Shown piece after piece: positions 18,112-30,441 of a stretch of DNA of 64,000 nucleotides; the first letter of the stretch is position 1, and each line of letters begins with the position of its first letter. Under the pieces are notes generated by a model that saw nothing but the letters and a program-made list of their open reading frames with translations, was not told the DNA's origin and did no database searches. The position numbers and the translations under genes are program-made. This DNA is from Stentor roeselii (Eukaryota; Ciliophora; Heterotrichea; Heterotrichida; Stentoridae), in contig RSEH01000089.1 in NCBI GenBank assembly GCA_006503475.1, positions 62,001 through 126,000 of the forward strand, given 5' to 3'.

Positions 18112-19630
18112 AGTTGATTAAATACTTCAAAAATTTTATTAAACATAAATAATAAAGAAAACTTGAAAACTTATGGAAATCATATGTTCTTGGTTTATAT
18201 AGAAAAATCAATACATGAGTTTGATTTTTATATTGTTTTATTAAGTAGCATTAGATTATTATAATTTTTTATTCATCATTTTAAAATAAATCGCACATTA
18301 CTATTCAATAGATATTTATGTGATTTTAATCTAAAGTTTAAATTTAAGTATTGATTTCAAGTTCTTTTTGATATTATTATTGAAAAAACTTTATTGAATG
18401 TAAGAATGCAAGGATCATTAACCTACATCTAGTTTATTTTAATTCTCTCATAAAATATAGAATTTTATTGAATAAAAGAGCTATAGAATCATTATATTTA
18501 TAATGTCCCTGTTGTTTCACCAATAAGTATATTGGCTTGATTTTTCTCCGATGAGTAGACATACTATCAAGTCTAAGAATTTAAAAATTATCAAGATGCT
18601 TCACCAATTGCAGTTATACAAAGAATTAGGTATTGTAATAAAGTCAATTGTAAAGCTGTGCCAATCTTGATGGATTGAATGTTCTTTTAGTTCCTTATTG
18701 AGTGCAATCAAATGATGATAATTGAATGCTTTTCGTAGAATGTTAGGCATCGTAATCGAATTCATTCGAAAAGTTGTATTAGTCTTTATATATAATATTA
18801 TTTAATTACTTATAGAATGAAATCAATAATGACAATCGAAACTTTTGGCTGTTGAATAGGAAGTCAAATTCAGCGGTAGGTTTAAAGATCGTCACTTACC
18901 ATCAAATAAATATATCTAAATTATATAGAATGAAAATTTAAAAAGTACTGGAGTTGAATAATATTAATAAAGATATGATTGGAAATAGGTAATGTAAAAT
19001 TTAAAAAAAAGCATGACGTTTTTATGGTTAGGGGTCTGTAAAGTGGCTAAAGAAAATATTGTTGAGGTCGTTTGGTTAGGGTTTTGTGGATTTTCAGAAG
19101 ATTATCGTAGCAGCAAAGGGAGTATTTAGACTATGTTAAAAACCGAACTGTTATTAGATTTTATTGAGAAGAATAAAGAAAATTATTAATCTGATTTTGG
19201 AAAAAATTGAACAAGATTGAGAAAATAGGATTTCGCAATTGCACCATTAATCATTTCAACTTTTAGGATTTTAAAACTCAGGTTGGCAATATTTTATTTG
19301 AAGATATATCGAGTAAAATCTTCAATAAATGTAGAAAATCTGGACAAATTGATCATAATTTACTGCAATTCGTATAGGGAAGGTTAATATTCGAATTTGT
19401 GGCGCCATCATCTAATACTCATATTTTTTATAATAATTTAGATGCAATAAATTTGCAATACGTCTGAAATTAATAAAATTAGTTTACATGACCATCACTC
19501 AAATTCCAGTCTCAAAAGAGAACTAGAACCCTAATTACCCAAACTTGAAAGACCTTAAAACATGAATTAATAGAACCTCTTCATTATCCAGATAAAATTC
19601 ATCAACTTAAACTCTTTTGCTATTCAACCC
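18112..19630. other. Gene-free AT-rich spacer with a possible coding relic
   Basis: About 1.5 kb between a gene starting leftward and one ending leftward. No convincing gene is present. On the minus strand around 18590-18790 a ~60-codon stretch is open and holds two related segments (FRMNSITMPNIL and SFTIDFITIPNSL), suggesting the remains of a repeat protein. No RNA gene was recognised. Confidence 0.4.
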
Positions 19631-20017
19631 TTAATTATTCTCATTCTGCTCACAATAGGCAGCCATCATTTCAACGAAACTTGCATAGTCAGAAACTGAA
19701 AGCAGGACTTGAATGAAAACCTTGCAGTCATCGTCTTCCTTCGCCTTTTCCTGTAAAAGTTTAAAGAATTCCTCGACGGGTCTTCCTTCACTTCTGACCA
19801 TTTCATCAATTTTTGACTCAAAAAGCTGCTGAAATTCCTGATAGGCCAAAGTGTGCTCCAGCTTATTCTCGAATTCTGTAGCTTTCATTGAAGCAGAGAA
19901 AAGATGTGCATGTCTTTTGGCAAAAGTATTGAAAAGATGCTCCCCGGTGCAGTCTCCATCTCCAAAATAGAAGTCTTCTACTTTTCGCATAACTCTGTCA
20001 AGGTATTGAGAGTCCAT
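19631..20017 (-). CDS. ARL2-binding (BART-domain) protein
   Basis: 128 residues, almost all of it one BART-like helical domain: an N-terminal DRVMRKVEDFYFGD helix, a C-x-x-x-x-x-F-x-x-F segment, then ENKLEHTLAYQEFQQLFE, which matches the 'EN-x-x-x-T-x-x-Y-x-x-F' core, and a closing LLSVSDYASFVEMM helix like the DF-x-x-F-x-x-M helix of ARL2BP and CFAP36. BART proteins bind GTP-loaded Arl2/Arl3 and act in ciliary trafficking and tubulin folding. The length is typical of a minimal family member. The family call is good; whether it is closer to ARL2BP or CFAP36 is uncertain. Confidence 0.7.
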   Translation of the reverse strand: MDSQYLDRVMRKVEDFYFGDGDCTGEHLFNTFAKRHAHLFSASMKATEFENKLEHTLAYQEFQQLFESKIDEMVRSEGRPVEEFFKLLQEKAKEDDDCKVFIQVLLSVSDYASFVEMMAAYCEQNENN

Positions 20018-20659
20018 TTATTTTGTATTCGTCGAATTGGAAGATAATGGAATTTTGGTTTTGAAAAATTTTAGATTTTTGTTTAGGAGATGATTTTTAT
20101 TGAATTGATGAAATTTTTAGAGGGGGTTTAGGATTATTTTAGGAATAGGGTTTTTTTTAGAGGGTTTTGTTTGGATTTAAGATTGGTTGATTGTTTTGAG
20201 ATATGATTTGGTTTTATTTTGGGGAAGTGATTGGGATATATTAAGATTCCATAAATGCTGCAATTCTTTAAGTCCTAATTTAAATACTTATTCCTTCAAA
20301 TAGGGAATCACAATTATGTAAATTCATCCAATAAGATTATCTCAATTTCAATAGAAACTAAAAATCTCAAACCTATTCTGATGAAAAACAATTATAAGAA
20401 TTAATTAAACTCAGAGTAAATTTAATATTCTCCCAATATTCATAAAATTATAACTTCCTCTATTCCTCTTCGAAATTATTTAAAAATTCAAACCTACCAT
20501 ATACCAATTCACTAAATTTCACAAATCAGTTTAAAGATTAATCACTTTCAACATTAAAATCAAATTTCATCATGAAATTCAAAATTTCATGAAAATCAAA
20601 ATTCTTCATAAAACACAAAATATCAACTTTCTTAGAATTTCTTCTCGAAAATAATATAA
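20018..20659. other. Divergent intergenic region
   Basis: About 640 bp between divergently transcribed starts, so it should carry both promoters. It is very AT-rich: G/T-rich next to the left gene, changing to A/C-rich near 20270 towards the right gene. No specific motif could be assigned. Confidence 0.4.
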
Positions 20660-23600
20660 ATGTTTTCTTTTCTATGCATTTCCCTATTTTCTCAACAGGT
20701 CAAAAGTGTATTTTCCCTACCATGCCGAGAATCCTGGGTATTTCATAATCAGCTTAAAGATAATGAATGTGACTACGCATGCTTAAAGAATAATCCCTCA
20801 GAAGAATCTTCCTGTTTTTCATCCACAAATCAATCAAATTCTAATAATTGTTCAAGTTCATGCAATAAAGAAAACTTTTACTGCAACTTAACTTGTGTGA
20901 ACAACAGTTGCAGTACTGGCTGCATAGTCGGAAATCTGGGCAATAAACAATACGATCCTGAATGTGATGTGGAAGACTGCTATTATGATTTGGGCGATAC
21001 TTACTACAAAAAAACACCAGTCGAGTATTTCGTCGACCTTTCTTCAAACTCTTTAAGTGAAGACGGAAATTTTATTAAACCTTTTAAAAGTTTAGATACT
21101 GCCTTGAAAAAATGCCGACATTGGGAAACTGTGATTTTCTTGAAAAGTGAAACAGTAAACCTAGATAAGGAAGTTAGCTATTTGTCTAAACCGTATTTTA
21201 AGACACTTACAATTAAACCTTATTTTTGCAATGGTACTGTGCAGGAACATTGTGTTATGCCTGGGCAAAGATCGACTATTTTTTTAAATAATTCACTTTC
21301 GAGTTTGGCTGTTGATACAGAGATTATTTTTGAAAATATTGAGTTTAGCCATGAATTCCTTTTTACTAATTGTTCTGGTTGCCAATACTGCAGAAGTTTT
21401 ACAATAAAAAACAATATTTTCTATAATGACCGTGATGAGGCACTAGCCCCAAATGAGACATATTCATCATCTGAATGTGATAAATTCAAGAATTTTACAC
21501 TTTTTAGCATCAAAGAAAACGGATTTCTAAATCTGACAGTAAAAACTATTTAGAACGTTAGATTTCACAACATGAGAATGGGCTACAAACATTTGATCTA
21601 CAACTCTAAAGGTAAATTGGTTCTAAACAACGTTGACTTCTACAATATCTACTCAAAGGACTGGGTAATAAAATTAGAAAACTCGACCACAAGCTACTCA
21701 ACAGGTAAAATTTCACTTCTAAACAATGGTTTTGAACTAAATAAAACCTCATTAACAGGATTTTTAACTGCAAATAATGAAAGCTCTTTAATCATCTCAA
21801 AAGTTGACTTTCAATACAACATCAACACTGACCTTGCAAGTTCCTTCTTCAATTTCGACAACATGCTAAAATTGGATTTTTCAGATACAACCTTTAAGTT
21901 CAACTTTTGTCCTTCCGCCTTGGTACAAATAACTTCAGATTCAAAAAGTTCAATAAAAGCTTTAAACACTTTAAAAAATTTAAATTTTACTAAAAATTTC
22001 TGTAGTTCAGCTTTTTCTCTAACTTTGAGCTCTGATATTTTTAACTTTGAAGACCTGTTGTTTGAAGACAACATCTTTAAAACAACTGTTGATGTCTCTT
22101 ACTATGAGAAAAATAATAATGATCCTAGTAGCAGTTCAGAAATTGTTTTCGAAAATATTAATTTTATGAGAAATGACGCTGAATACTTGTTTAAGTGCCT
22201 AAATCAAAATAAATTGATAATGAAAAATATGAGGTTAGAGGGAAATCGCAATGATTTGAATGAAAATGATGTGATTTTTCAAACTTTTAAAAGCCAGCCT
22301 GAAGTTTACTTTAAAGGTCCAGCGAGAAAAACGTCTAACAATCCAGTGTTCTTTGTTTCACTTGTAATGATAACCAACTCTGAATTAAATTCAATTGTTT
22401 TCAGTTCAAACCTCTTCGCTTTCTTGAATTTAGATGGGACAAATTCAACTTTGAAAAATATCCTTATTCAAAATAACAAAGAAGTTGACAGTAGCCAAGG
22501 ACAAATATCAATAAAATTTAAAGAAAAATTAACAATATCATCTTTAAATTTCGAGAACAATTCCTTTAAATCCAGCATAAAAGAGCTCTTTTCAATCACT
22601 TCAAGTAACACTAATTCCTCGAAAGCTTATTTAAACTCGATAATTATCCAAAATTCTAATGGAAGTGTCTCTTTAGGAGATATAAGCGCTTTGAATCTTG
22701 TAGACTTCCAAGCTGAAAGCAGTTATGATCAAACATCACCTTTGATTGAAATTAACCTTTCAGGGTTAAGTGAAATTTTCATTCAAAACTTTAAAATTTC
22801 AGGTCTTCGTCAGCAGGTACTTGCAGTGAGCAGCATTGGGAGGGGAGAAACTAAAGTCAAATTGGAAAATTTTAATATCAAAAACGTGAATGGCAAAACT
22901 CCTCTGATTTTCTTTAAAGTTTCTCTTTGGAAAAGTCAGGAAAACGTGAACTACTTGAAAGATTCGGTTTTTTTTAATAATACTGGCTCTGTCTTTGAGG
23001 TTATTTCGAATGATGGAAAGTTTTTAGTTCAAAACTCGACTTTCACGAGTAACACTGGGAATATCGCTGTTCTAGGCTTAGAGAATGACATTATAATGAC
23101 TTTGGATAAATGTGTGTTCAAGGAAAACGTTGGTAGAAATATTATTTCTATTTTTACTAATTCTAACACCACAGGAATCATCACAAAAGACAGTGTTTTT
23201 GAAGGAAATAATGGAGTTGTTATTAAAAATGATGGTTCACTTTTCAAAGACTACAGATCACTGTTCCTAAAAAATGATTATCAATTTGCTCCAGTCCTTA
23301 AAGGCGGTCTTTATAGTTTGAACTACTTCATTTCCTCAAACATCTCCGAAAACAACTCAAAAGAAAAAGGATGCATTTATGCCTCCTGGAAATCAAAAGT
23401 CATTCTTGACTCATGTACCAGTTCCTTCAATGAAGCCCAAGAAGTAGGAGGAGTGATTTACGTAGACCAAAATTCAATACTCCAAATAACAAACAGCACA
23501 TTTAACAGCAACAAAGCTACTCAAGGTTCATCAATTTACATTCAAAACTCCCAATCATCTGAAAACTTCATAAAAACCAGTACCTTTTCCGAAAACCTCG

Positions 23601-26569
23601 CATTATTATCAGGGACAATAACAGTCCTAGACTCATCAATATCAATCTCCTCCACATTCCTCTTAAAAAACCAAGCACATTACGAATCTCCAGGTCTTAT
23701 CATAACCTACAACTCAAAGCTAATCCTTTCAAACAGTCATTTTTCATCACATTCAGGAGACAGTAGCCACCTCACATTAGAAGGTAATTCAAACGGGACA
23801 ATATCAAACTCTTCATTTAAATCAGGAAATTCATCAGAAATATCGAGTGGAATCCGAGTTTATAACAGCAACTTGCAATGCACTTTATGCACTTTTGAAG
23901 ATTTTGAATCTCATCACTCAAGTACAATTTTTTGTAGTCGATCGTAAGACTTACCCAGGAACTGTTCTTTTATTTCATCAAGTTTTAAAGAGATTCGAGG
24001 TGGAAATGATGCGAAAGTACTTCAAGCTGATTTAAGTTCTAAAGTTTCAGTTGTTTCTAGTGAATTTTATTTGTATTCAGGTACTGGGATATTTGTTGGG
24101 TACAAGTCGATGGCGCAGGTGGATGATTCGCGATTTTGGGGTAAGGGTTAATTAGATGCCAATGGTTTTTTAGCTGCTGGAGTTACTTGCAAGGACTGCC
24201 AGCTTATTGAAGTTCAAAACTGTACTTTCACTAATTTAACTGGAGTTGATAATGGAGGAGCTGTTCAAGTTCAAAGTTATTCTAGTGAATCTCAGTCAAT
24301 TATTAGATCTTCAATGTTTTCTGAGAATTCATCACCAGCTGGAGGTGCTATTTTCAATCAAGACACCAATTTGAGCATTATAGACTCTGTTTTTACTGGA
24401 AATTCTGCGAAAGATAGTAAAGGTGGAGCGATTTACTCGTTGTCATCTCAGACACTCTCTATATTAAACTGTGAATTTTCAAATAACTCAGCAGTTAAAA
24501 GTGGAGGAGCGATTCAATGGTATGGAAAATCTCCAGTACTTAAAAACCTTCGATACCGCAATAATTTCGCTGAATACGGCAATGATATCGCTTCTTTTTC
24601 CTATAAGCTCATATTCAATCAGTCAAATTTAACTTCAGCTCCAGGTCAAAACATTGAAGATTTTTATTTATTCGTATTAGACCACAATGATAACATCATT
24701 AACACAGACAACTCATCAACAGCCTCTATCTCTGTTGTCAACACCTCAAATGAAATATCAGGTCCTACAAGTGTTATCAGTAAATCCGGAATGTTTTACT
24801 TCTCAGGAATCATTGTTCGAGGAATGCCTTTATCCTCAGTGGAACTAATGATAACTCCTATCTTTTCTGATAGAGGAAGTCTCTTTGATGACTCTCAAGT
24901 AGAAAAAAATTTAACTATTTTTGTTTCGATGAGAAATTGTCTTGTTGGAGAAGAATTGATTGAAGAGAAAATTTGCTCGAATTGTAAAACTGGAACTTTT
25001 AATTTGAAAGCTGGAGAAAAATGTAAGTCCTGTCCTGATGGAGCTACCTGTGACGGGTCTTTACAAGGAAAAAAAGGCTATTGGCGATCAAGTAACTTTT
25101 CAGATAATTTCATAGGATGTCCTAACCCCGAGGCTTGTTTAAAAGAAGAAAAAGGACAAGTTAGATGCCTGACAGGTTACAAAGGCAACTGTTGTCAAAG
25201 TTGTAAAAAGGGTTACATGAGAACTTTTGAATCAGAATGTTCAGAATGTCCAAGTCATACAAATAGCGTTGTGATCATCTCTTTCGTTTTAATAGCCGAC
25301 GCTGTCTTGATGTACCTGATGACCAGTTCAAGTATCAAAGACTCTTACAAAGAGCAGTCAATCACCTCAACTTACTACAAAATTTTCTTAAACTACTGTC
25401 AATTCGTCTCACTTTCAGTCTCCATCAGCCTCTCATGGCCTGGAGTCATTCAAAGTTTCTTCATGGCTCAAAAAAGAGCCACAGGTGGAGCAGAGCAGTT
25501 TACAGTAGTCGATTGCTTAATCTCTGAAAAATACGAACCAATTTACACAAAGTTAATCATTTTATCTTTAATTCCAGTCATTTGTTTAACTTTTACTGGA
25601 ATTTTTTGGAAGGTTTTGAGTTTGTTTAAAGAGACGAGTTTTATGAAAGAAAAACTTGTTGGGTCACTTGTTGTTCAGTTGTTTTTTTTCCAGCCGAGTC
25701 TTGTGAAGTACACTTTTTCTATTTTTAACTGCTCGGAACTAGACCCTGGGGAAATGTTTTTGACTGATGAACTTTCGATTCCTTGCTGGAAAAGACAACA
25801 TCTGACCTTTGCTCTTGCTGTTGCTCTTCCAAGTCTGCTGATTTGGTGTCTTGCGATTCCTTTGACCTTATTGGTGATCATGTTTAGATATCGAGAGTCT
25901 TTGAATACTTTACCTGAAATGCTTAAATATGGGTTTTTGTATAAAGAGTATAAAACAGACAAGTTTTATTGGGAGTTTTTTACAATGTTTCGGAAATTTT
26001 TGATGACTTTTGTTAGTGTTTTTCTTAAAAATCAAACGGTTTCTATTCAAGGACTTGCTACTTTAGTCATTGTTTCAGTTGGGTTCTTTTTGCAGGATCG
26101 ACTCAAACCTTATAAGTATGAACAACTCAATACAATGGAACTTTGGTCGATCATGTCTTCTGGAGTCACTATTTATGCAGGAATGTTTCTTTTTGAAGGC
26201 ATCTCTGGTGACTGGGAAAAGGTTTTGATTGGATTGATTTTTCTCATCAATTTAATGTTTCTGGGTTATTGGGCTTATTATGCTCTTGGGTACTACCTCG
26301 GAAAGATTTATTTGAAATTTCCTGTTTTTCAGAAAGTTTTTAAAAGAAGATTCGATACCTGGGCTAGAAAAATCGTCCCTGAGTTAAAAAATGATGAAAA
26401 AAATAAACAAGAAGATCCTGTCTCTGAAGATGAGAAGATTCAGGGAATCTTTGATGAAAAAAATAGCTGCAAGACTGCTGTGAATTTGGATGAAAGAAAC
26501 AGTACTAAAGTAGAAATATTTGTGGTTCAGAAGTGCAACTCTTTAGAGAGTGAAAACGATGAAAACTAA
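20660..26569 (+). CDS. Giant surface membrane protein: LNR-like Cys region, beta-helix repeats, ~8 membrane segments
   Basis: Four exons (20660-21538, 21554-23943, 23959-24140, 24156-26569) joined across three 15-nt introns give 1954 residues. An N-terminal signal peptide leads into a Cys-rich region resembling Lin12-Notch repeats (residues ~20-115). Residues ~120-1360 are strand-rich, Asn/Ser-rich repeats of a right-handed beta helix; the last copies show GGAI...F-x-x-N motifs of the kind in polymorphic outer-membrane and pectin-lyase-like proteins. A Cys-rich block follows (CSNCKTGTF, CKSCPDGATC, CCQSCKKGYM), then about eight membrane segments and a ~70-residue acidic cytoplasmic tail. Many N-glycosylation sites are present. 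The architecture suggests an adhesin or cell-surface sensor; the role is inferred. A decayed inverted relative lies just downstream. Confidence 0.8.
21539..21553 (+). other. 15-nt intron 1 of the beta-helix membrane protein gene
   Basis: GTAAAAACTATTTAG, phase 0. Its TAG would end the frame; removing it joins LNLT to NVRFHN. The downstream pseudogene has a 15-nt intron at the matching place. Confidence 0.88.
23944..23958 (+). other. 15-nt intron 2 of the beta-helix membrane protein gene
   Basis: GTAAGACTTACCCAG, phase 2. It contains an in-frame TAA; removal joins two open stretches of the same repeat protein. Confidence 0.85.
24141..24155 (+). other. 15-nt intron 3 of the beta-helix membrane protein gene
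   Basis: GTAAGGGTTAATTAG, phase 1, with an in-frame TAA. Removal gives RFWDANGFLAAG and restores the frame that holds the GGAI repeats. Confidence 0.88.
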
Positions 26570-27399
26570 CATCGGTAAATCTAGCTTAATTTATAAAATT
26601 ATATAAATTTATCTGCTTTTATATCTTCACTGATAAGAATTTTTGATTGTTTGAGGATTTAGGTGAGAAGAGAAGAGGATCAAGCCAAGTTAGAATCATA
26701 GAGTGATAAGTTGCTTTTAAATTCTAGAGAAGTGATATTTGAAGAATTACCGTAGTGCTAGATGGATCCTTCACTGATTATAGATGAATTAGAAGTGAAA
26801 GATCAGCTTTTGGTTATAAAGTCTTCTAATTAAACTGCATAATCTCCCCTACTTTACTTTTGTCATCTGTTACTGAGTTGTTTGTGAAAGTTGAAGAGGT
26901 TACCAGAAGTGTAGAGTTTATTATAAGGATGGTTTCTTATTTAAGGACTTGTTGTTCTTGAATGAAGAAGCGAATAAAGTGGTCTGAGTATTTTGAATTA
27001 AATTTCAATTGCAATCGCACTTCCATCAATGAAGCTCTATGCTCTTGAAACTTGAGTCATTTATTTTAAGGAAAATAGAGTCAAAACAAATGACTAAGAA
27101 GTCCCTGCCGCATCTAAATAAAAAATAACAGAAAATTCTGAATTAAAAATAAAAACTGATAATTCATCAAATAGGATGATCTATGCTCAATTTATTTCCA
27201 TTAATTAAAAATTCACTTTCACTAATCATGATTGAATATAAATCTTTATTTCTATTAAAATTTCCGCATTATTCTCTTAGTATTTAAACTGAACAAAAAT
27301 TGACAAGATATATGACTGAGAACTTGAAACTTTTTTTTATTTTTTAATGCTAAAGCACTTGAAGTGAATAAGTTGAGCAGAAATTTTATTATTTATTAA
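26570..27399. other. Gene-free spacer
   Basis: AT-rich, no convincing ORF on either strand. It may hold the most decayed 3' part of the minus-strand pseudogene that is recognisable from ~27400 upward, but no alignment could be made by eye. Confidence 0.35.
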
Positions 27400-28800
27400 G
27401 AAATAAAGAGAATTACTGAAGACTTCTGATAATAAAAATATTCCTGAAGTTCCATAGTTATTAGCCATAAGAACCTTTCCAAAACTTAATTGAAATTCCC
27501 TTCTAGAAAATATTTTTAATGTAGTTTTTTCAACAAAAATAAGGGATTTCGAGCAGTAGTTATATTCAATCGTTGATGAAGAGAATTCTAAACTTAAAGT
27601 GTTTAAAATTATAAAAAGTAAGAATTACGGAAGAGAATGTTGAAATTTAATATTATATCAATAATTAAAATTCGATTTATTTTTGTTTGCACTTAAAAAA
27701 CCTGAGAGTATATTGTATCAAATTTCAAGCCAATTGTTTCAAAGAGAAACACTCCACCCAAATAATAAAATTTAGTTTCATTCATATCTTCTAATTTGAT
27801 AACATAGTAATTTGTGAAATTATTATTAAATTTAACTTGATTCATTTCAACTGATCCTTGATGAGAATAAATCAAATGTTTAAACCCCATTCTCATATTC
27901 ACAAACTTGATATCTACTTAAATCTTACATTTAACTTCAAGTAACCATTATATTCTACCTTGAATAAGACGAAATTATAAAATCTTTTACAATCACTATA
28001 AACTTAATTTCAATTGACATATCAATTCATCTCTATCATTTTCAACTGATTACAAAAATCTATTCATTTCATAAACATATCTGCATCAATCACATTCTTT
28101 CACAGGTTTCAGTAAATTAAAAGTTTAATCTAAATTCAATATCCTCATTAATTATTTTTGAATAAACAACAAAACTTGAAAGATCATTTTTCATATACAC
28201 GGTTGACTTGTAACCCAGTTCAATTTAATCAATTACAAAGAAATCTGAGGAAAATAAAGGTTTGATGGTTTAAGTTCAAAGAGATAACTTCGATAAAAAA
28301 TCATATGTTCCTGTCAAGTAATTTATTTGATTTTTTAGTTAATTTTCTGATATGCAATGCTGACAGTACTGTAAAGTGAGGCAAGTGACTTGAAAGGTGC
28401 GGAAAGCATTACTAGCTCATTAATCGAAAGAGATTCTTTATTGACGTTAAAGGTTTGTAATGTGCTGAAGTAAGTGTCGCACATATCATACAAGCAGAGT
28501 TAAACATCACAATACGTATCAAACTTCAATATCCTAATTTACTTCAGAAACCCGGACTGCATTCATGGTCTACATAGGTGAGGTTGGAATAAATATATTC
28601 AAAGAATTTCGCTTCTTTAGCGCGATTCAAGGGGTACTTGATCATTTAACACCAAGGAAAACACTTCTGTTATAGAAGAGATTTAAAACAGGAGTATCGC
28701 ACTCCTCATCATGTAAATATTTATGATTTCCCAATCCGTTCTTCAAGGTATTGAAATTTTCGGGAAAGCTTGCTGAAATAACGTAAATAATTCAATACTG
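27400..28800 (-). pseudogene. Decayed inverted copy of the beta-helix membrane protein gene
   Basis: Reading leftward, pieces match the functional gene in order. Near 28740 NHKYLHDEECD matches FHNQLKDNECD. Near 28560 NLTYVDHECSPG matches the LNR-like region. Near 28480 DTYCDV...DTYF and NVNKESLSINE...APFKSL match CDVEDCYYDLGDTYY...KPFKSL. Near 27980 CKRFYNFVLFKVEYNGYLKLN matches CDKFKNFTLFSIKENGFLNLT. A still-open 69-residue stretch at 27693-27902 begins NMRMGFKHLIYSHQG, against NMRMGYKHLIYNSKG. Beyond 27693 similarity continues (SGFLSANKNKS). Several in-frame stops and at least one frameshift next to the intron show it is dead. The divergence is high, so this is an old duplication. Confidence 0.8.
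27914..27928 (-). other. Relic 15-nt intron inside the pseudogene
   Basis: On the minus strand GTAAGATTTAAGTAG lies between KLN and the NMRMG segment, the same place as intron 1 of the functional gene. Exon 2 is one base short afterwards, consistent with decay. Confidence 0.7.
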
Positions 28801-28940
28801 AACTACATTTATATTCGAAATCATCATAATTAAAATTAAAAAAGTTTAAAAATCAGTCTATCCAGTGACTCATACTAATTTGATAGTTTCTTTAATACTT
28901 TATTTCATCAAATCAATAAACTTTCATCATTTTATTAATA

Positions 28941-29813
28941 ATGCTTAGTGTTGCCTCCTATGTTGGAATCTTCTTTATTATCTCTGGTGCTGGACTAGAA
29001 GAATTCGCATTATATCGCAAAGGAGTCTCTCGACGACAACGCAAATGCAACGATTCAAAAGCCACACTTTTATTGTACTTCAGTACAGGGATTTGCTGTG
29101 AAATAGTAGGACTTTTCTTAGTCCCATTCACAGTATTCCTTATTCTTCGTAATATCTACTCAGTCTCAAGTCACATTCTTTTTTATATCTACTTCACCTA
29201 CCGTCTCCCTCCAACATTTTTCTTTAAACTCTCTTCAATTTTATACCTCGTGTCAATCTTGTAATCTAAACTCAGTCTCATTTTATTCCAAAGTGATTCC
29301 GGAGAAGATAGTTCTGAAAACTCTTCTCAAACCCATGTAAAAGATTCATCAATTCACTTCTATTTCATGAACCTGATTATTTTAGTATCTTTTGGATTGG
29401 CTTTACTATCAAGATTATCAAAACACCCTAATTTTAAGATAGCTTTGACTTCAGGTTTCGGAGTTCTTATCAATCTTTGCATGAAGTCATATGTGCAAAT
29501 GACTTATAATACCTTGGATGATGTTTATCCTTCAATAGGGCAAGTCTTTTTCATCCTTCTTGTGCTTATTCTAGCAAGTCTCATGCAAAGTAGTCTGACC
29601 TCAGCGCTAATGCAAAAAATAGAAGGCTATCAAGTGTATTCTGGGTACTACCTCGTAAACGTCTTGCTTTGTACATTGATAACTCAAGTGATCTATGAGG
29701 AGCCATTGAGTTGGTTGTCTTATTTCAGCCTAATTTTAGTAGTTTTGGCATCATTGGTACTTAGCAGTGAGAGGTATTCAGACAAAAATTTACTTTTTCA
29801 AGAGTTAGAATAA
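28941..29813 (+). CDS. Multi-pass membrane protein, NIPA/DMT transporter-like
   Basis: Two exons (28941-29260 and 29276-29813) joined across a 15-nt intron give 285 residues. About eight hydrophobic helices are visible, with a basic cytosolic loop (RKGVSRRQRKCND) after the first and an acidic Ser-rich loop (SDSGEDSSENSS) in the middle. The pattern of paired short helices and an LPPTFFFKLSSILYLVSIFLI segment resembles NIPA-type Mg2+ transporters and related drug/metabolite transporters. The resemblance is structural rather than motif-based, so substrate and family are uncertain. The start is the first ATG after an AT-rich leader. Confidence 0.55.
29261..29275 (+). other. 15-nt intron of the NIPA/DMT-like gene
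   Basis: GTAATCTAAACTCAG, phase 2, with an in-frame TAA at its start. Removal gives SIFLILFQSD and an open frame to 29813. Confidence 0.88.
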
Positions 29814-29881
29814 TTAGGACTAGTTTAAAGTGAGGACTAGACAATCTTCTCAATGAATATATAAACAAGAATCATTACCTA

Positions 29882-30169
29882 CACTACTTCCAATACTATC
29901 CACGAAACTTTACACTTAAATTCAACTTTCGAGCACTTATTTGAAGGTCAAGCTTTCCTGAAGATGATGAAGTCAAAGGATACTTCTTTCTTATTGTTAA
30001 TGGATGCAGTGAACTTGGTGATAAAGCGTGGATTGACGGGCAGTACCCTTGGGATGTTGAAAGACACATAAATGCTCTACTTCCTGCTCTTGATAATGTT
30101 ATCCGATTCAACTGGCAGGCTATTCGATTCGGTGTAAACTTTGGAGAAATTCTTGGAAGTGAGTTTTGA
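29882..30169 (+). pseudogene. Possible CBM20-like (starch-binding) fragment
   Basis: After a TGA at 29942-29944 the + frame is open to a TGA at 30167. It encodes GYFFLIVNGCSELGDKAWID...YPWDVERHI..., which recalls the 'G-x-x-x-x-LG-x-W ... YP-x-W' core of carbohydrate-binding module 20. Upstream of the TGA, LKFNFRAL could be the first strand. There is no ATG or obvious 15-nt intron, so it is either a decayed gene or a small gene with undetected structure. A 103-residue minus-strand ORF over the same bases has no protein-like features. Confidence 0.3.
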
Positions 30170-30441
30170 AAGAGAAGGTCTGGACTAGATGCTTGGTTTC
30201 TTTTCATGATTAGTTTAGTAATGAAATTAAAATAATACTCAAGAAGGATAAACTTGATTAAATAGATTTTAGAGTTCCGACTAACTGATTCTTCAATTTT
30301 CGATCTATGATAATTTTGAGAAAATTTAAATTCTTATAAAGTAAAATCAGGAACTCAATATGATTCAATTTATTCTTAAAAATGATAAAAAAAGTCACGA
30401 ACCACCCACTAATCATATCTCATTAAATAATAAAAGTGAAC

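Noticed and set aside
19020-19095. Telomere-like GGTTAGGG and GGTTAGGGTT
   Set aside because: Isolated copies, not a tandem array; there is no chromosome end here.
29896-30207. 103-residue minus ORF
   Set aside because: Composition is random-like; the + strand over the same bases is the protein-like reading.
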